64,000 nucleotides of DNA from positions 22,464-86,463 of the forward strand of contig PBBL01000073.1 in assembly GCA_002716585.1 (NCBI GenBank). Reading direction: 5' to 3'. Position 1 is the first letter of the stretch; each line of letters opens with the position of its first letter. Made by a program: the position numbers and the translations under genes. This DNA comes from Myxococcales bacterium (lineage in GTDB: Bacteria > Myxococcota_A > Bradymonadia > Bradymonadales > GCA-2716585). The notes below the pieces were generated by a model. That model did not search any database. It was not told the origin of the DNA and saw only the letters and a list, made by a program, of their open reading frames with translations. Below are positions 34,313 through 42,076 of this stretch, piece by piece.

Positions 34313-35374
34313 TCACAGAGAGCAGCGCAGCTTGATCACCGTCCCTGCGCGGGACACGAGCGTCAGCGCGTGCGGCTCCGACCACATCGCCAAAGGCGGC
34401 TCATCGAGGGTGGTGATCTGCGCCTCCGGGAGATCTTCGGGCGACGCTCCAGAGGGCGCCCAGGTGAGCAGCTCGCCGCCGCTCGTCGAGGCCGCGATGA
34501 TCGCCACAGCGCCCGAGAAGTCCAGCAGAGGCGCCCCCACCCCGTCCGCTCCGTCCATCACCTCGACCCGATCGCCGTCCGCCGCCACCCGCGCCACGCC
34601 GCCGCGCTGGCGCTGCAGGTAGCTCACGCCTTTCGGATCGACCACGAAGCGCGGCTTCACCTCGCCCCGCAGCCGCGTCTCCCAGACCGGAGCGTCGGCG
34701 CCTGCGTCCAGGCGCCAGAGGCGCTCGCCGCTGTGAGCGTAGACGACCCCGGGGCGCCCGGGCGCGATCCCCGCGACGGGAGCCGGGAGCCGCCAGGCGC
34801 CGCGCAGCTCCCCGTCGGCGCTGAAGTCGCACACCCGACCGTCCTCCGCGCCGACCCAGAAGCCTGGATCGTCTTCGCGCTCGATCGGCCCCGCGGTGAC
34901 CGCCGAGCCCAGCGCGACCGACCAGCGCTCATACCCCTCCAGATCACAGCCGAGGAGCTGATCGAGCGGATCCACGACGACGATCACGCGACCGCCGACG
35001 ACGATCGGCGCCGGGCCGACTGCTTCGAGCTGAAGCCTCCACAGCGGGCTCGCCGTCGCCACGTCGATCGCGGTCAGCGAGGCCGCCTCCGCTCGCCCGC
35101 CGAGGTGAGCTTGATGAACGAGGAGCTGCTCATGGTGCGCGTTGGGCAGGACGTGGGCGGGCGCGACACCGGGGAGCTGGACCATCGCGCGGGGGCGCTC
35201 AGGCTCTCCGCCGGGCTCCTCCAGGCCCGTCGGCGGCGCGAAGAGGGCGACCCGCTGCGTCCCCGCGCGCTGCCCCTCGCAGACGAAGGCCAGCTCACCC
35301 GCGCAGGTGCGCGCTGCGGCGAGCGCTGGTGAGGGGAGCGACAGCGCGCGGAGACTTTGAGTTTCGATCAACAT
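34313..35374 (-). CDS. Beta-propeller (PQQ-repeat-like) protein
   Basis: 353 residues built of repeating beta blades, such as VVGGRVIVVVDPLDQLLGC, VTAGPIEREDDPGFWVGAED and GVVYAHSGERLWRLDAG, which have the alternating pattern of PQQ/WD-like propellers. No signal peptide is seen, so it is probably cytoplasmic. No catalytic motif was identified; propellers of this type usually scaffold protein contacts. The ATG has no clear ribosome site. It is transcribed leftward, alone, between the two-TM protein and the VWA-FHA gene. Family assignment is by fold impression only. Confidence 0.6.
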   Translation of the reverse strand: MLIETQSLRALSLPSPALAAARTCAGELAFVCEGQRAGTQRVALFAPPTGLEEPGGEPERPRAMVQLPGVAPAHVLPNAHHEQLLVHQAHLGGRAEAASLTAIDVATASPLWRLQLEAVGPAPIVVGGRVIVVVDPLDQLLGCDLEGYERWSVALGSAVTAGPIEREDDPGFWVGAEDGRVCDFSADGELRGAWRLPAPVAGIAPGRPGVVYAHSGERLWRLDAGADAPVWETRLRGEVKPRFVVDPKGVSYLQRQRGGVARVAADGDRVEVMDGADGVGAPLLDFSGAVAIIAASTSGGELLTWAPSGASPEDLPEAQITTLDEPPLAMWSEPHALTLVSRAGTVIKLRCSL

Positions 35375-35418
35375 GGTCTATCAGGGGGGCGTGGGGTGAT
35401 CGCTGGGCTGTCAACTTC

Positions 35419-35447
35419 TTGCCCGATCCTAGCGAGTGGGATAGATT
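35419..35447 (+). promoter_or_regulatory. Candidate promoter of the VWA-FHA gene
   Basis: TTGCCC and TAGATT are separated by 17 bases. Transcription would start near 35455, giving a ~90-base leader to the GTG at 35546. The site lies in the divergent gap with the beta-propeller gene. Confidence 0.4.
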
Positions 35448-35545
35448 AGCTCGGGCAATGGGTCGGATTCAACGCTGTCCGTGTGCATGGTACACGCGAA
35501 GCGCGCTACAACACGGCCTGGCATGTGACAAGAGGAGGTTCCAGG

Positions 35546-37123
35546 GTGAAGGGACAAATACGCACAGCATGTCCGGGGCGACCAACCCTGCGTATCACTG
35601 CGCTTGTGTGGTTTCTGCTGGTCGCGCTGTGCTCCGCCTCGGCGCTCGCGCAGCCAACCACGGTTCAGCTCGACATCCGCAAGGCGGAGGTCATCGATCA
35701 GAAGTACTTCGTGTACTTCTCCTTCCTCGATGGCAGCCGCAAGGCGATCGAGGACATCTCCATCAGCGACCTGTCGTTGCTCTCGACCGACCGACAGAAG
35801 CAGATCCCGATCGGGCAAGCTGAAGTCGCGCCGCTCGTCGAGACGGAGCACGCGGTCTCGGTCATGTTCGTCGTGGCGAACTACAAGGCGTTCAACGAAG
35901 GCAACGCCAGCACGCTGTCCGCCATCCGCGAGTTCCTCTCCCAGATGGAGCCGCGCACCGACAAGGTCGCCGACCTCGCCGGGGTCGTCTATTACAGCAA
36001 CTCCTTTCGGGACGTCTCCTTCACCTACAAGATCGGTGAGCTCAAGGAGCAGATCCTCAAGATCCAGGAGAGCAAGGACACCATCCCCCGGCTGTTCGCC
36101 GCGCTCGGCAACGCCATCCGTCGCTTCGACAAGGAGGTGTCCACCCAGAAGGTCGATCAGCGCTACATCGTCCTGATCACCGACGGGCACGGCGTCTGGG
36201 AGGGCGCCAGCAACCCTCAGGCGGTGGACAACCGGATCAAGCAGATCGCCACCAGCCTCAAAGAGAAGAACATCAACCTGGTGGTCGTCGGCTACTCCCC
36301 GACCCTCAACGACCAGGATCCCAGCCTCACGATGCTGCAGCAGCTCGCCAACCAGAGCGGCGGCACCTACCGCGGCGCCACGGAGCAGGATCAGGTCTTC
36401 GAGCTCGTCAAGGACAGCTACAACGAGATCTACAAGTCCCACGTCCTCACCTTCCGCAGCAACACCCTCAAGCCGGGTCAGAACCACAAGATCCGCCTCA
36501 ACGTCGACTACAAGAACCTCAAGGCCAAGAGCCCGCCCCACACCGTCTACGTCCCCGCCTCCGAGGGGCTGCCCAGCTCCTACTTCATCTACGGCGGCGT
36601 CGGCTGCCTCGTGCTGGGCCTCCTCGGCGTGATCGGCATGCTGATCTTCGTCATCTGGCGCCGCCGCAAGGAGCAGAAGGAGCGCGAAGCCAGCGAGTTC
36701 GACGAGTTCGTCGCCGCCCAGGAGGGTGGCGTCGGCGCGGGCGCCATCCCCACCGTCGCGCCTCCCAGCGAGGGGCTCCCGCCCATCCTCCAGGGCCGCC
36801 CCGAGTACAGCGACGAGCCGCCTGGCGACTACAAGTGCAGCCTCAGGGCGGTCGGCGGGCCGGCCCACGGCCGCACCTTCTACGTCGTTCAGGAGAGCAC
36901 CACCATCGGCTCGGCTGAGGAGAGTGACATCATGATCCTCGACAGCACCGTCTCCAAGAAGCACGCCGGGATCCGCATCCAGGAAGGCAACCGCTTCGAG
37001 CTGCACGACTTCGGCTCCACCAACGGCGTCTTCATCAACGGCAAGCGGATCTCCAAGCAGTTCCTCAAAAACGACGACCGCATCCGCATCGGCGAGACCG
37101 AGCTGGTCTTCAGCACCAGCTGA
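35546..37123 (+). CDS. VWA - transmembrane - FHA receptor
   Basis: 525 residues from GTG at 35546, chosen for AGGAGG seven bases upstream and because it starts directly in a signal peptide (cleavage after ALAQ). Residues ~100-300 form a von Willebrand A domain with VLITDGHGVW and INLVVVGYSP, but the first MIDAS strand reads VMFVVANYKA with no DxSxS, so metal binding is likely lost. One membrane helix (~350-375) with a basic stop-transfer RRRKEQKE follows. Residues ~430-520 are an FHA domain: TTIGSAEESDIMI, DSTVSKKHAGI and FGSTNGVFINGKRI supply the phospho-Thr binding residues. Topology places VWA outside and FHA inside. It ends four bases before the pseudouridine synthase gene. Confidence 0.85.
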   Translation: MKGQIRTACPGRPTLRITALVWFLLVALCSASALAQPTTVQLDIRKAEVIDQKYFVYFSFLDGSRKAIEDISISDLSLLSTDRQKQIPIGQAEVAPLVETEHAVSVMFVVANYKAFNEGNASTLSAIREFLSQMEPRTDKVADLAGVVYYSNSFRDVSFTYKIGELKEQILKIQESKDTIPRLFAALGNAIRRFDKEVSTQKVDQRYIVLITDGHGVWEGASNPQAVDNRIKQIATSLKEKNINLVVVGYSPTLNDQDPSLTMLQQLANQSGGTYRGATEQDQVFELVKDSYNEIYKSHVLTFRSNTLKPGQNHKIRLNVDYKNLKAKSPPHTVYVPASEGLPSSYFIYGGVGCLVLGLLGVIGMLIFVIWRRRKEQKEREASEFDEFVAAQEGGVGAGAIPTVAPPSEGLPPILQGRPEYSDEPPGDYKCSLRAVGGPAHGRTFYVVQESTTIGSAEESDIMILDSTVSKKHAGIRIQEGNRFELHDFGSTNGVFINGKRISKQFLKNDDRIRIGETELVFSTS

Positions 37124-37127
37124 CCAC

Positions 37128-38090
37128 GTGCCTCCTCTGGACCCCTCCCTGCCCCACCGCACCTTCCTCGTCGAGGCCGAACACGACGGCCTCCGCCTCG
37201 ATCTCTTCCTCGCCGCGCGCATCCCTCGGCTGTCGCGCTCCAAGGCCGCCAGGATCTGTCGCGCCGCGGTGTGGCTTGAGCCCGCTCGCCCCGTCAAGCC
37301 CAGCCTCCGCGTCCGCGCCGGGGATCGCGTTCACCTCCGCCGCAAGGACGACTCGACCGACACCCCGGCCCCGATCCCTACCGTCGCCTACCAGGATCCT
37401 CGCCTGATCATCCTGAACAAGCCTCCTGGGCTCTTGATCCACCCCACCGCGCGTCACTACTCCAACACCCTCTCGGAGATGATCAAGCGCGGCGACGTCG
37501 CCGGGTGCCCGCCCCAGGCGGCGCCGGTGCACCGCCTGGATCGGGAGACCAGCGGCCTCCTCATGCTCGGCGCGGACGGCGACGCGATCGCGACGCTCCG
37601 CGACATGTTCGCCGGTGAGGGCACCCGACTCACCAAGCTCTACTGGGCGATCGTCGCCGATCCAGCGCGCCGCTGGCCGCCTGGTGAGCTGGCGCGGCTC
37701 GACACGCCGCTCGGGTTCGCCGAGGGCGCCCGGGTCAAGATCGCGATGGGGCGCGGGGCGCTGCCCGCGGTGACCCACGTGGAGGCGATGGGCAGGCGCG
37801 GTGAGTTGGCCTGGCTCGCGTGCCGGATCGAGACCGGGCGGCAACACCAGATCCGCGTCCACCTGGCCATGGAGGGCACCCCTGTGGTGGGTGACAAGCT
37901 GTACCAGCTCGGCGAGGAGTTCTTCATGCGCTGGTCCGCCGAACCGGGCGCGCCCGAGCTGACGGGGCGGCTCCCTCACCCGCGCCACATGCTCCACGCC
38001 GCCCGGCTGACCTGGGTCTGCCCATGGAGCGGTCAGACGCGCGAGGTGACCTCGCCGTGGCCCGAGGACTTCCCCGATGTAGCCCCCTGA
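37128..38090 (+). CDS. RluA-family pseudouridine synthase
   Basis: 320 residues. An N-terminal S4-like RNA-binding domain (LRLDLFLAARIPRLSRSKAA) is followed by the RluA catalytic domain: DPRLIILNKPPGLLIHP, PVHRLDRETSGLLML with the catalytic Asp, RLTKLYWAIV, and ETGRQHQIRVHLA. It isomerises uridine to pseudouridine in rRNA or tRNA; the exact target (RluA, RluC or RluD type) cannot be set from the sequence. GTG start with no strong ribosome site, four bases after the VWA-FHA stop, so translation may be coupled to it. Confidence 0.9.
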   Translation: MPPLDPSLPHRTFLVEAEHDGLRLDLFLAARIPRLSRSKAARICRAAVWLEPARPVKPSLRVRAGDRVHLRRKDDSTDTPAPIPTVAYQDPRLIILNKPPGLLIHPTARHYSNTLSEMIKRGDVAGCPPQAAPVHRLDRETSGLLMLGADGDAIATLRDMFAGEGTRLTKLYWAIVADPARRWPPGELARLDTPLGFAEGARVKIAMGRGALPAVTHVEAMGRRGELAWLACRIETGRQHQIRVHLAMEGTPVVGDKLYQLGEEFFMRWSAEPGAPELTGRLPHPRHMLHAARLTWVCPWSGQTREVTSPWPEDFPDVAP

Positions 38091-38121
38091 GCACGCTGTC
38101 CTTTGGTTTGTTCAACCAGTG

Positions 38122-38130
38122 TGCTAGGAT
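38122..38130 (+). promoter_or_regulatory. Candidate extended -10 promoter (TGcTAGGAT)
   Basis: TG, one base, then TAGGAT; TTGGTT lies 16 bases upstream as a weak -35. Transcription would begin near 38137, about 55 bases before the ATG of the coiled-coil membrane protein. An imperfect inverted repeat (GCACGCTG / CAGTGTGC) brackets the site. Confidence 0.4.
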
Positions 38131-38192
38131 GATGGTGGCTTGAAGAAGCGACGTTGGGCCCAGGTGAGTGAGCACCCATCGCAGAGGCGAAC

Positions 38193-39128
38193 ATGAGCAA
38201 CGAAACCGACAACGCAGTCCTCTACTCTTTGAAGGACATGCCGACCAGCAACAGCAACCAGCCCGCGACCGAGCGCGCCAACATCCGCTCCGCGCCCTCC
38301 TCGGGCTTCGGCGGCGGCGACAGCACCAGCGCCCTGCTCGCTGGCATCCTCGACGAGACCGCCCACGACGCCGAGGAGGAGGAGCGCCGGGTTCAGCAGG
38401 AGCTGGAGCGCAAGCAGCGCGAGGAGCAAGCCAAGCTCCGCGCCGCGGAAGATCGCAAGCTCGCTGAGGCCGAGCGCCGCCTTCAGGAGGAGGCCGAGCG
38501 CCAGCGCCACGCCCACCGGCAGCGCACCAGCATGATCCGCGCGATCGAAGGCCCCAGCGAAGAGGAGATCGCCGCCAAGGCCCGCGCCGAGGAGGAGGCC
38601 AAGCGCCGCGCCGAGATGGAGGCCAAGCTCGCCGAGGCCGAGCGCGCCCGCAAGCAAGCCGAGCAGAAGGCGGCCGCCGCCGCCCGCGAGGCCCAGATCC
38701 GCGAGCAGCAGCGCCTCGACGCCCTGGCCACCAACCCCGCGCCCGCTCAGGAGTCCTCCCGCTCAGGGATGCTCATCGGGCTCGCCGCGTTCGTCGTCGT
38801 CTTCCTGCTCGTCGCTGGCGGCGCCGCCGCGGTCGTGCTCAACAACCAGAGCCAGCAGGTCACCGGGCAGACCTTCTCCAAGACCACCTACAAGGCCAGC
38901 ACCGTCGCCAGCGCCTTCACCGAGCAGGGCTTCGTCGCCATCCCCAAGCCCAAGAAGGTTGAGGTCGAGGAGGAAGAGGACACCAAGGGCCGTCGGACCC
39001 GCGGCGCGCGCCGCAACGCGGGCGCGCGCAAGGGCGCCAACACCGGTGGCGGCGACACGAAGAAGGGTGGCCGCAAGTTCAACTTCGGCGGCGATCCCTT
39101 CGGCGGCAAGGGCGGCATCGTCTTCTGA
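38193..39128 (+). CDS. Coiled-coil single-TM protein
   Basis: 311 residues. A Ser/Asn-rich N-terminal ~60 residues lead into a long Ala/Glu/Arg/Lys coiled coil (~65-185, EEEERRVQQELERKQREEQ and similar), then a single membrane helix near 192-215 (LIGLAAFVVVFLLVAGGAAA) and an outer tail rich in Arg, Gly and Lys ending FGGDPFGGKGGIVF. No signal peptide, so type II-like: N-terminus inside. AGAGG stands before the ATG. It resembles in composition the coiled-coil part of the REC-PATAN protein at 15-18.7 kb, but low-complexity similarity of this kind says little. Function unknown. Confidence 0.65.
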   Translation: MSNETDNAVLYSLKDMPTSNSNQPATERANIRSAPSSGFGGGDSTSALLAGILDETAHDAEEEERRVQQELERKQREEQAKLRAAEDRKLAEAERRLQEEAERQRHAHRQRTSMIRAIEGPSEEEIAAKARAEEEAKRRAEMEAKLAEAERARKQAEQKAAAAAREAQIREQQRLDALATNPAPAQESSRSGMLIGLAAFVVVFLLVAGGAAAVVLNNQSQQVTGQTFSKTTYKASTVASAFTEQGFVAIPKPKKVEVEEEEDTKGRRTRGARRNAGARKGANTGGGDTKKGGRKFNFGGDPFGGKGGIVF

Positions 39129-39173
39129 GCCACCCGCTGCCCGCCCGCTCACTCCCCCCCAAGCCGCTCCAGC

Positions 39174-39578
39174 TCATCGACCCGCCACAAACTGGAGCGG
39201 CTTCGTCAACCTCACCGGCTGACGCCCCACCCACTCCAGAAAGTAGATCCGCCTGATCGTGTCTGAGACGCACAGCTCGGCCTCGGCTGAGCCCAACTCG
39301 CTCTCGACCACCTCCAGGCCACTCACCAGGCCATCTCCGGCCACCTCGAAGCGCACCACCACACGGCCATCCAGCCGGTTCGCCTCCGCCCCCAGCTCCC
39401 TCCGAAAGCAGTCGGTCATCTCGGGGATCGACGCGTCCAGGCGATCGTCCAGGCGAGCCAACCTCGCCTCCATCGAGAGGTTCCCCGCCGCGCACCCCGC
39501 GCCGATCCACAACCAGCTCAGCGACGCGACGCCGACCACCACGACGCGAGCCCCGGATCCGCGCGCGCGCGTTGTCAC
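39174..39578 (-). CDS. AgmX/PglI C-terminal domain lipoprotein
   Basis: About 134 residues from GTG at 39578 (GAGGAG about 11 bases upstream); a GTG at 39620 is the alternative. The signal peptide ends in lipobox IGAGC. The mature part has the pattern of AgmX/PglI C-terminal domains, related to the TonB energy-transducer C-terminus: PEMTDCFRREL, RVVVRFEVAGDGLVSGLEVV and ELCVSDTIRRIYF with paired Cys. Such domains occur in gliding-motility and envelope proteins of myxobacteria. It is transcribed away from the kinase gene. Confidence 0.75.
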   Translation of the reverse strand: MTTRARGSGARVVVVGVASLSWLWIGAGCAAGNLSMEARLARLDDRLDASIPEMTDCFRRELGAEANRLDGRVVVRFEVAGDGLVSGLEVVESELGSAEAELCVSDTIRRIYFLEWVGRQPVRLTKPLQFVAGR

Positions 39579-39754
39579 CCGATGTTGTCTCCTCACGCCC
39601 TGCGCCCTCCCGCCTGCCACGTCTCCTCTCCACTGCGTTGCACCAGTTTACGCCGATCTGGGTAGACAACAAGGACTCCAGGCTGGAAAACAATGGGCAG
39701 GTGGGGCACTCTTATGGCACCGTCCCGGAGCCGTTGACGTCCCCCAGGAGACAG

Positions 39755-42022
39755 ATGCAGGTCTATTGCCCAAGTTGCTACGCCACCCTCCCCGACGCAT
39801 CGCTCGCCACCTGCCCCGAGTGCGGGGACACCTGCACCCGTGGCGGCGGCTGGCCCGAGGATCGCTGGCTGGGCCGGGTGGTGGACGGCGGCAAGTACCG
39901 CGTCGAGCGCCTGATCGGCAGCGGTGGCTTCTCCAACGTCTACCGGGTTCGCCACACCGCGCTCGAAGAGCGGGTCTTTGCCATGAAGGTCCTCAACCAG
40001 GCCGCCATGGACAACCCCAAGTGCGAGGAGCTGTTCATCAACGAGAGCAAGCTCCTCCTCGGCTTCGACCACCCCAACATCGTCAAGTTCCACGAGGTCG
40101 GCTGGCTCAAGAATGGCCCCGCCTTCGCCCTGATGGAGCTGCTCACCGGCAAGGATCTCCACAAGATCCTCTACGAGGCCAACGGACCCCTGCCCGCCTC
40201 TCGGGTCGTTCGGATCGGCGCCCAGATCGCCGCCGCGCTGGAGGCCGCTCACGCGCGTGGGGTGCTCCACCGCGACCTCAAGCCTGAGAACGTCCTCCTC
40301 CTGAAGGGCGACGAGGCGCGCGTCATCGACTTTGGCATCGCCAAGGTCCTCGGCACCGGCATGTCGGGCGGGCAGCTCTCCCAGTTCATCGGGACACCCA
40401 TCTACATGGCCCCCGAGCAGTTCGACGTCGGCTCCAAGGTCGACGGGCGACTGGACATCTACCAGCTCGGCGGCGTCCTGTTCACCCTGCTCACCTGCGA
40501 GACCCCCTACGACCCCCGCTCGCCTGACGGCTCGCTGGCCGGTGTCCTCGACATCGCCCGCCAACAGGACGAGCGCGCCGGACAGATCGGCCCCCGGCCC
40601 AGCGACCGCGTCCCGAGCTTCGCCCTCCACGCCCCGACGCTCAACACCCTCATTGGGGAGATGCTGTCCACGGACCCTGACATGCGCCCACCCAGCGCCA
40701 GCGACGCCCATGAGCGCCTCCTCGCCTGTCTCGACGACATCCACGAGCCGCTCGCGCTGGAGACGCCGCATCGCCCCTCCACGCCCGCTCACGCTCAATC
40801 CACCCGCGCCGCCCCGCTGCTTGAGACCCCCGACCCGCCCGACGGCCAGGCCCCGCCCGTCGCCTCAACCCGACACGTCGTGAAAGCCCCTCCTGAGCCC
40901 GAAGCGCCGAGCCCCATCGCGGATCCGATCACGCCTCCGCCCTCCCCCGCGGCGCCGCGGATCTCAACGCAGCCCGAGCGCGACCTCCAGGCGAGGGTGC
41001 TCGACCTCTGGGAGGACCCGAGCGGGCGCGGGCGGATCGGCGTCGTCGGGCTCGGCGCGGCGGCGCTCCTCGTCGTCGTCCTTGGCACCTGGACGCTCCT
41101 CGCGACCCCGGACCAGGAACCCTCCTCAACGCGAACCCTGCAGCCCTCCCCGAGGTCCGAGGGGAGCGAGCCCGAGCTGTTTGTGACGGTGGAGCCCGGG
41201 CTGGCGCTCCTCGGATCCCCGCGCACGGAACAGGGCCGCGAGATCGATGAGCTGGCGACCCGCGTCACCCTCACCCACACCCTCTCCATACAGCGCCACG
41301 AGGTCACCCAGGCCCAGTGGAGCGCCCTCATGAAGAGCGAGCCCTCCTGGTTCGCCTCGTGCGGCGACGACTGCCCGGTCGAGCAGGTCAGCTGGTTCGA
41401 CGCCGTGCTCTACAGCAACGCGCTGTCGGAGCGTGAAGGCCTGGAGCCGTGCTACCAGGTCATGGGGTGCGAGGGGGAGCCGACCGGCGGCTGCCCCGAC
41501 GAGGAGCAGTGGTGCCGCGGCGACCACGTGTGTCAGGAGGTTGAGTTCGTCGGGGTGACCTGCGAGGGGTACCGGCTGCCGACGGAGGCGGAGTGGGAGT
41601 ACGCCGCCCGCGCGGGCACCAAGGAGCCTCGCTACGGCGAGCTGGACGACATCGCCTGGACCTGGAGCAACAGCGACAGCTCCACCCGCCCGGTCTGTGG
41701 CAAGGAGCCGAACGCGTGGGGCCTGTGCGACATGCTCGGCAACGTCTCCGAGTGGACCTGGGATCGCTACGGCCCCTACCCCCGCGAGGAGACCAGCGAC
41801 TACACCGGCAGCGCCGACGGCAAGCTGCGCACCACCCGCGGCTGCGGCTGGAACAACTACACGCGCGACTGCCGCGCCGCCCAACGCCACCGCCGCGACC
41901 CCAGCGAACGCGATCGCGTCCTCGGCTTCCGCGTCGTCCGCACCCTGCCCGACCCACCCTCACCGGATGCACCCGAGGAGGGCGGCGAGCCGACGCCATC
42001 GGACGCCCCCGACGCGCCGTAG
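39755..42022 (+). CDS. Ser/Thr protein kinase - TM - SUMF domain protein
   Basis: 755 residues; the ATG at 39755 has AGGAG at good spacing. The N-terminus is a zinc ribbon (Cys5, Cys8, Cys20, Cys23). Residues ~48-300 are a Hanks-type kinase with GSGGFSNVYRVRH, Lys78, HRDLKPEN (Asp174) and DFG (Asp192), so an active fold. A Pro-rich linker and one membrane helix (~429-450) follow. The outer part (~475-735) is a sulfatase-modifying-factor domain: QRHEVTQAQWSALM, EGYRLPTEAEWEYAARAG and GLCDMLGNVSEWTWD. The Cys pair needed by formylglycine-generating enzyme is not evident, so it is more likely a binding or sensor domain. It converges with the pseudo-caspase gene, which carries a related SUMF domain. 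Confidence 0.9.
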   Translation: MQVYCPSCYATLPDASLATCPECGDTCTRGGGWPEDRWLGRVVDGGKYRVERLIGSGGFSNVYRVRHTALEERVFAMKVLNQAAMDNPKCEELFINESKLLLGFDHPNIVKFHEVGWLKNGPAFALMELLTGKDLHKILYEANGPLPASRVVRIGAQIAAALEAAHARGVLHRDLKPENVLLLKGDEARVIDFGIAKVLGTGMSGGQLSQFIGTPIYMAPEQFDVGSKVDGRLDIYQLGGVLFTLLTCETPYDPRSPDGSLAGVLDIARQQDERAGQIGPRPSDRVPSFALHAPTLNTLIGEMLSTDPDMRPPSASDAHERLLACLDDIHEPLALETPHRPSTPAHAQSTRAAPLLETPDPPDGQAPPVASTRHVVKAPPEPEAPSPIADPITPPPSPAAPRISTQPERDLQARVLDLWEDPSGRGRIGVVGLGAAALLVVVLGTWTLLATPDQEPSSTRTLQPSPRSEGSEPELFVTVEPGLALLGSPRTEQGREIDELATRVTLTHTLSIQRHEVTQAQWSALMKSEPSWFASCGDDCPVEQVSWFDAVLYSNALSEREGLEPCYQVMGCEGEPTGGCPDEEQWCRGDHVCQEVEFVGVTCEGYRLPTEAEWEYAARAGTKEPRYGELDDIAWTWSNSDSSTRPVCGKEPNAWGLCDMLGNVSEWTWDRYGPYPREETSDYTGSADGKLRTTRGCGWNNYTRDCRAAQRHRRDPSERDRVLGFRVVRTLPDPPSPDAPEEGGEPTPSDAPDAP

Positions 42023-42076
42023 CGCCTCAACGACCAAGCCAGATCAACAATTCGACATCGTTTGTTCGCCCTGGGG

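Noticed and set aside
41180..41960. Formylglycine-generating enzyme activity of the kinase's SUMF domain
   Set aside because: The active-site Cys pair of true formylglycine-generating enzymes is not visible, and no sulfatase gene is nearby; the same holds for the SUMF domain of the inactive caspase protein.
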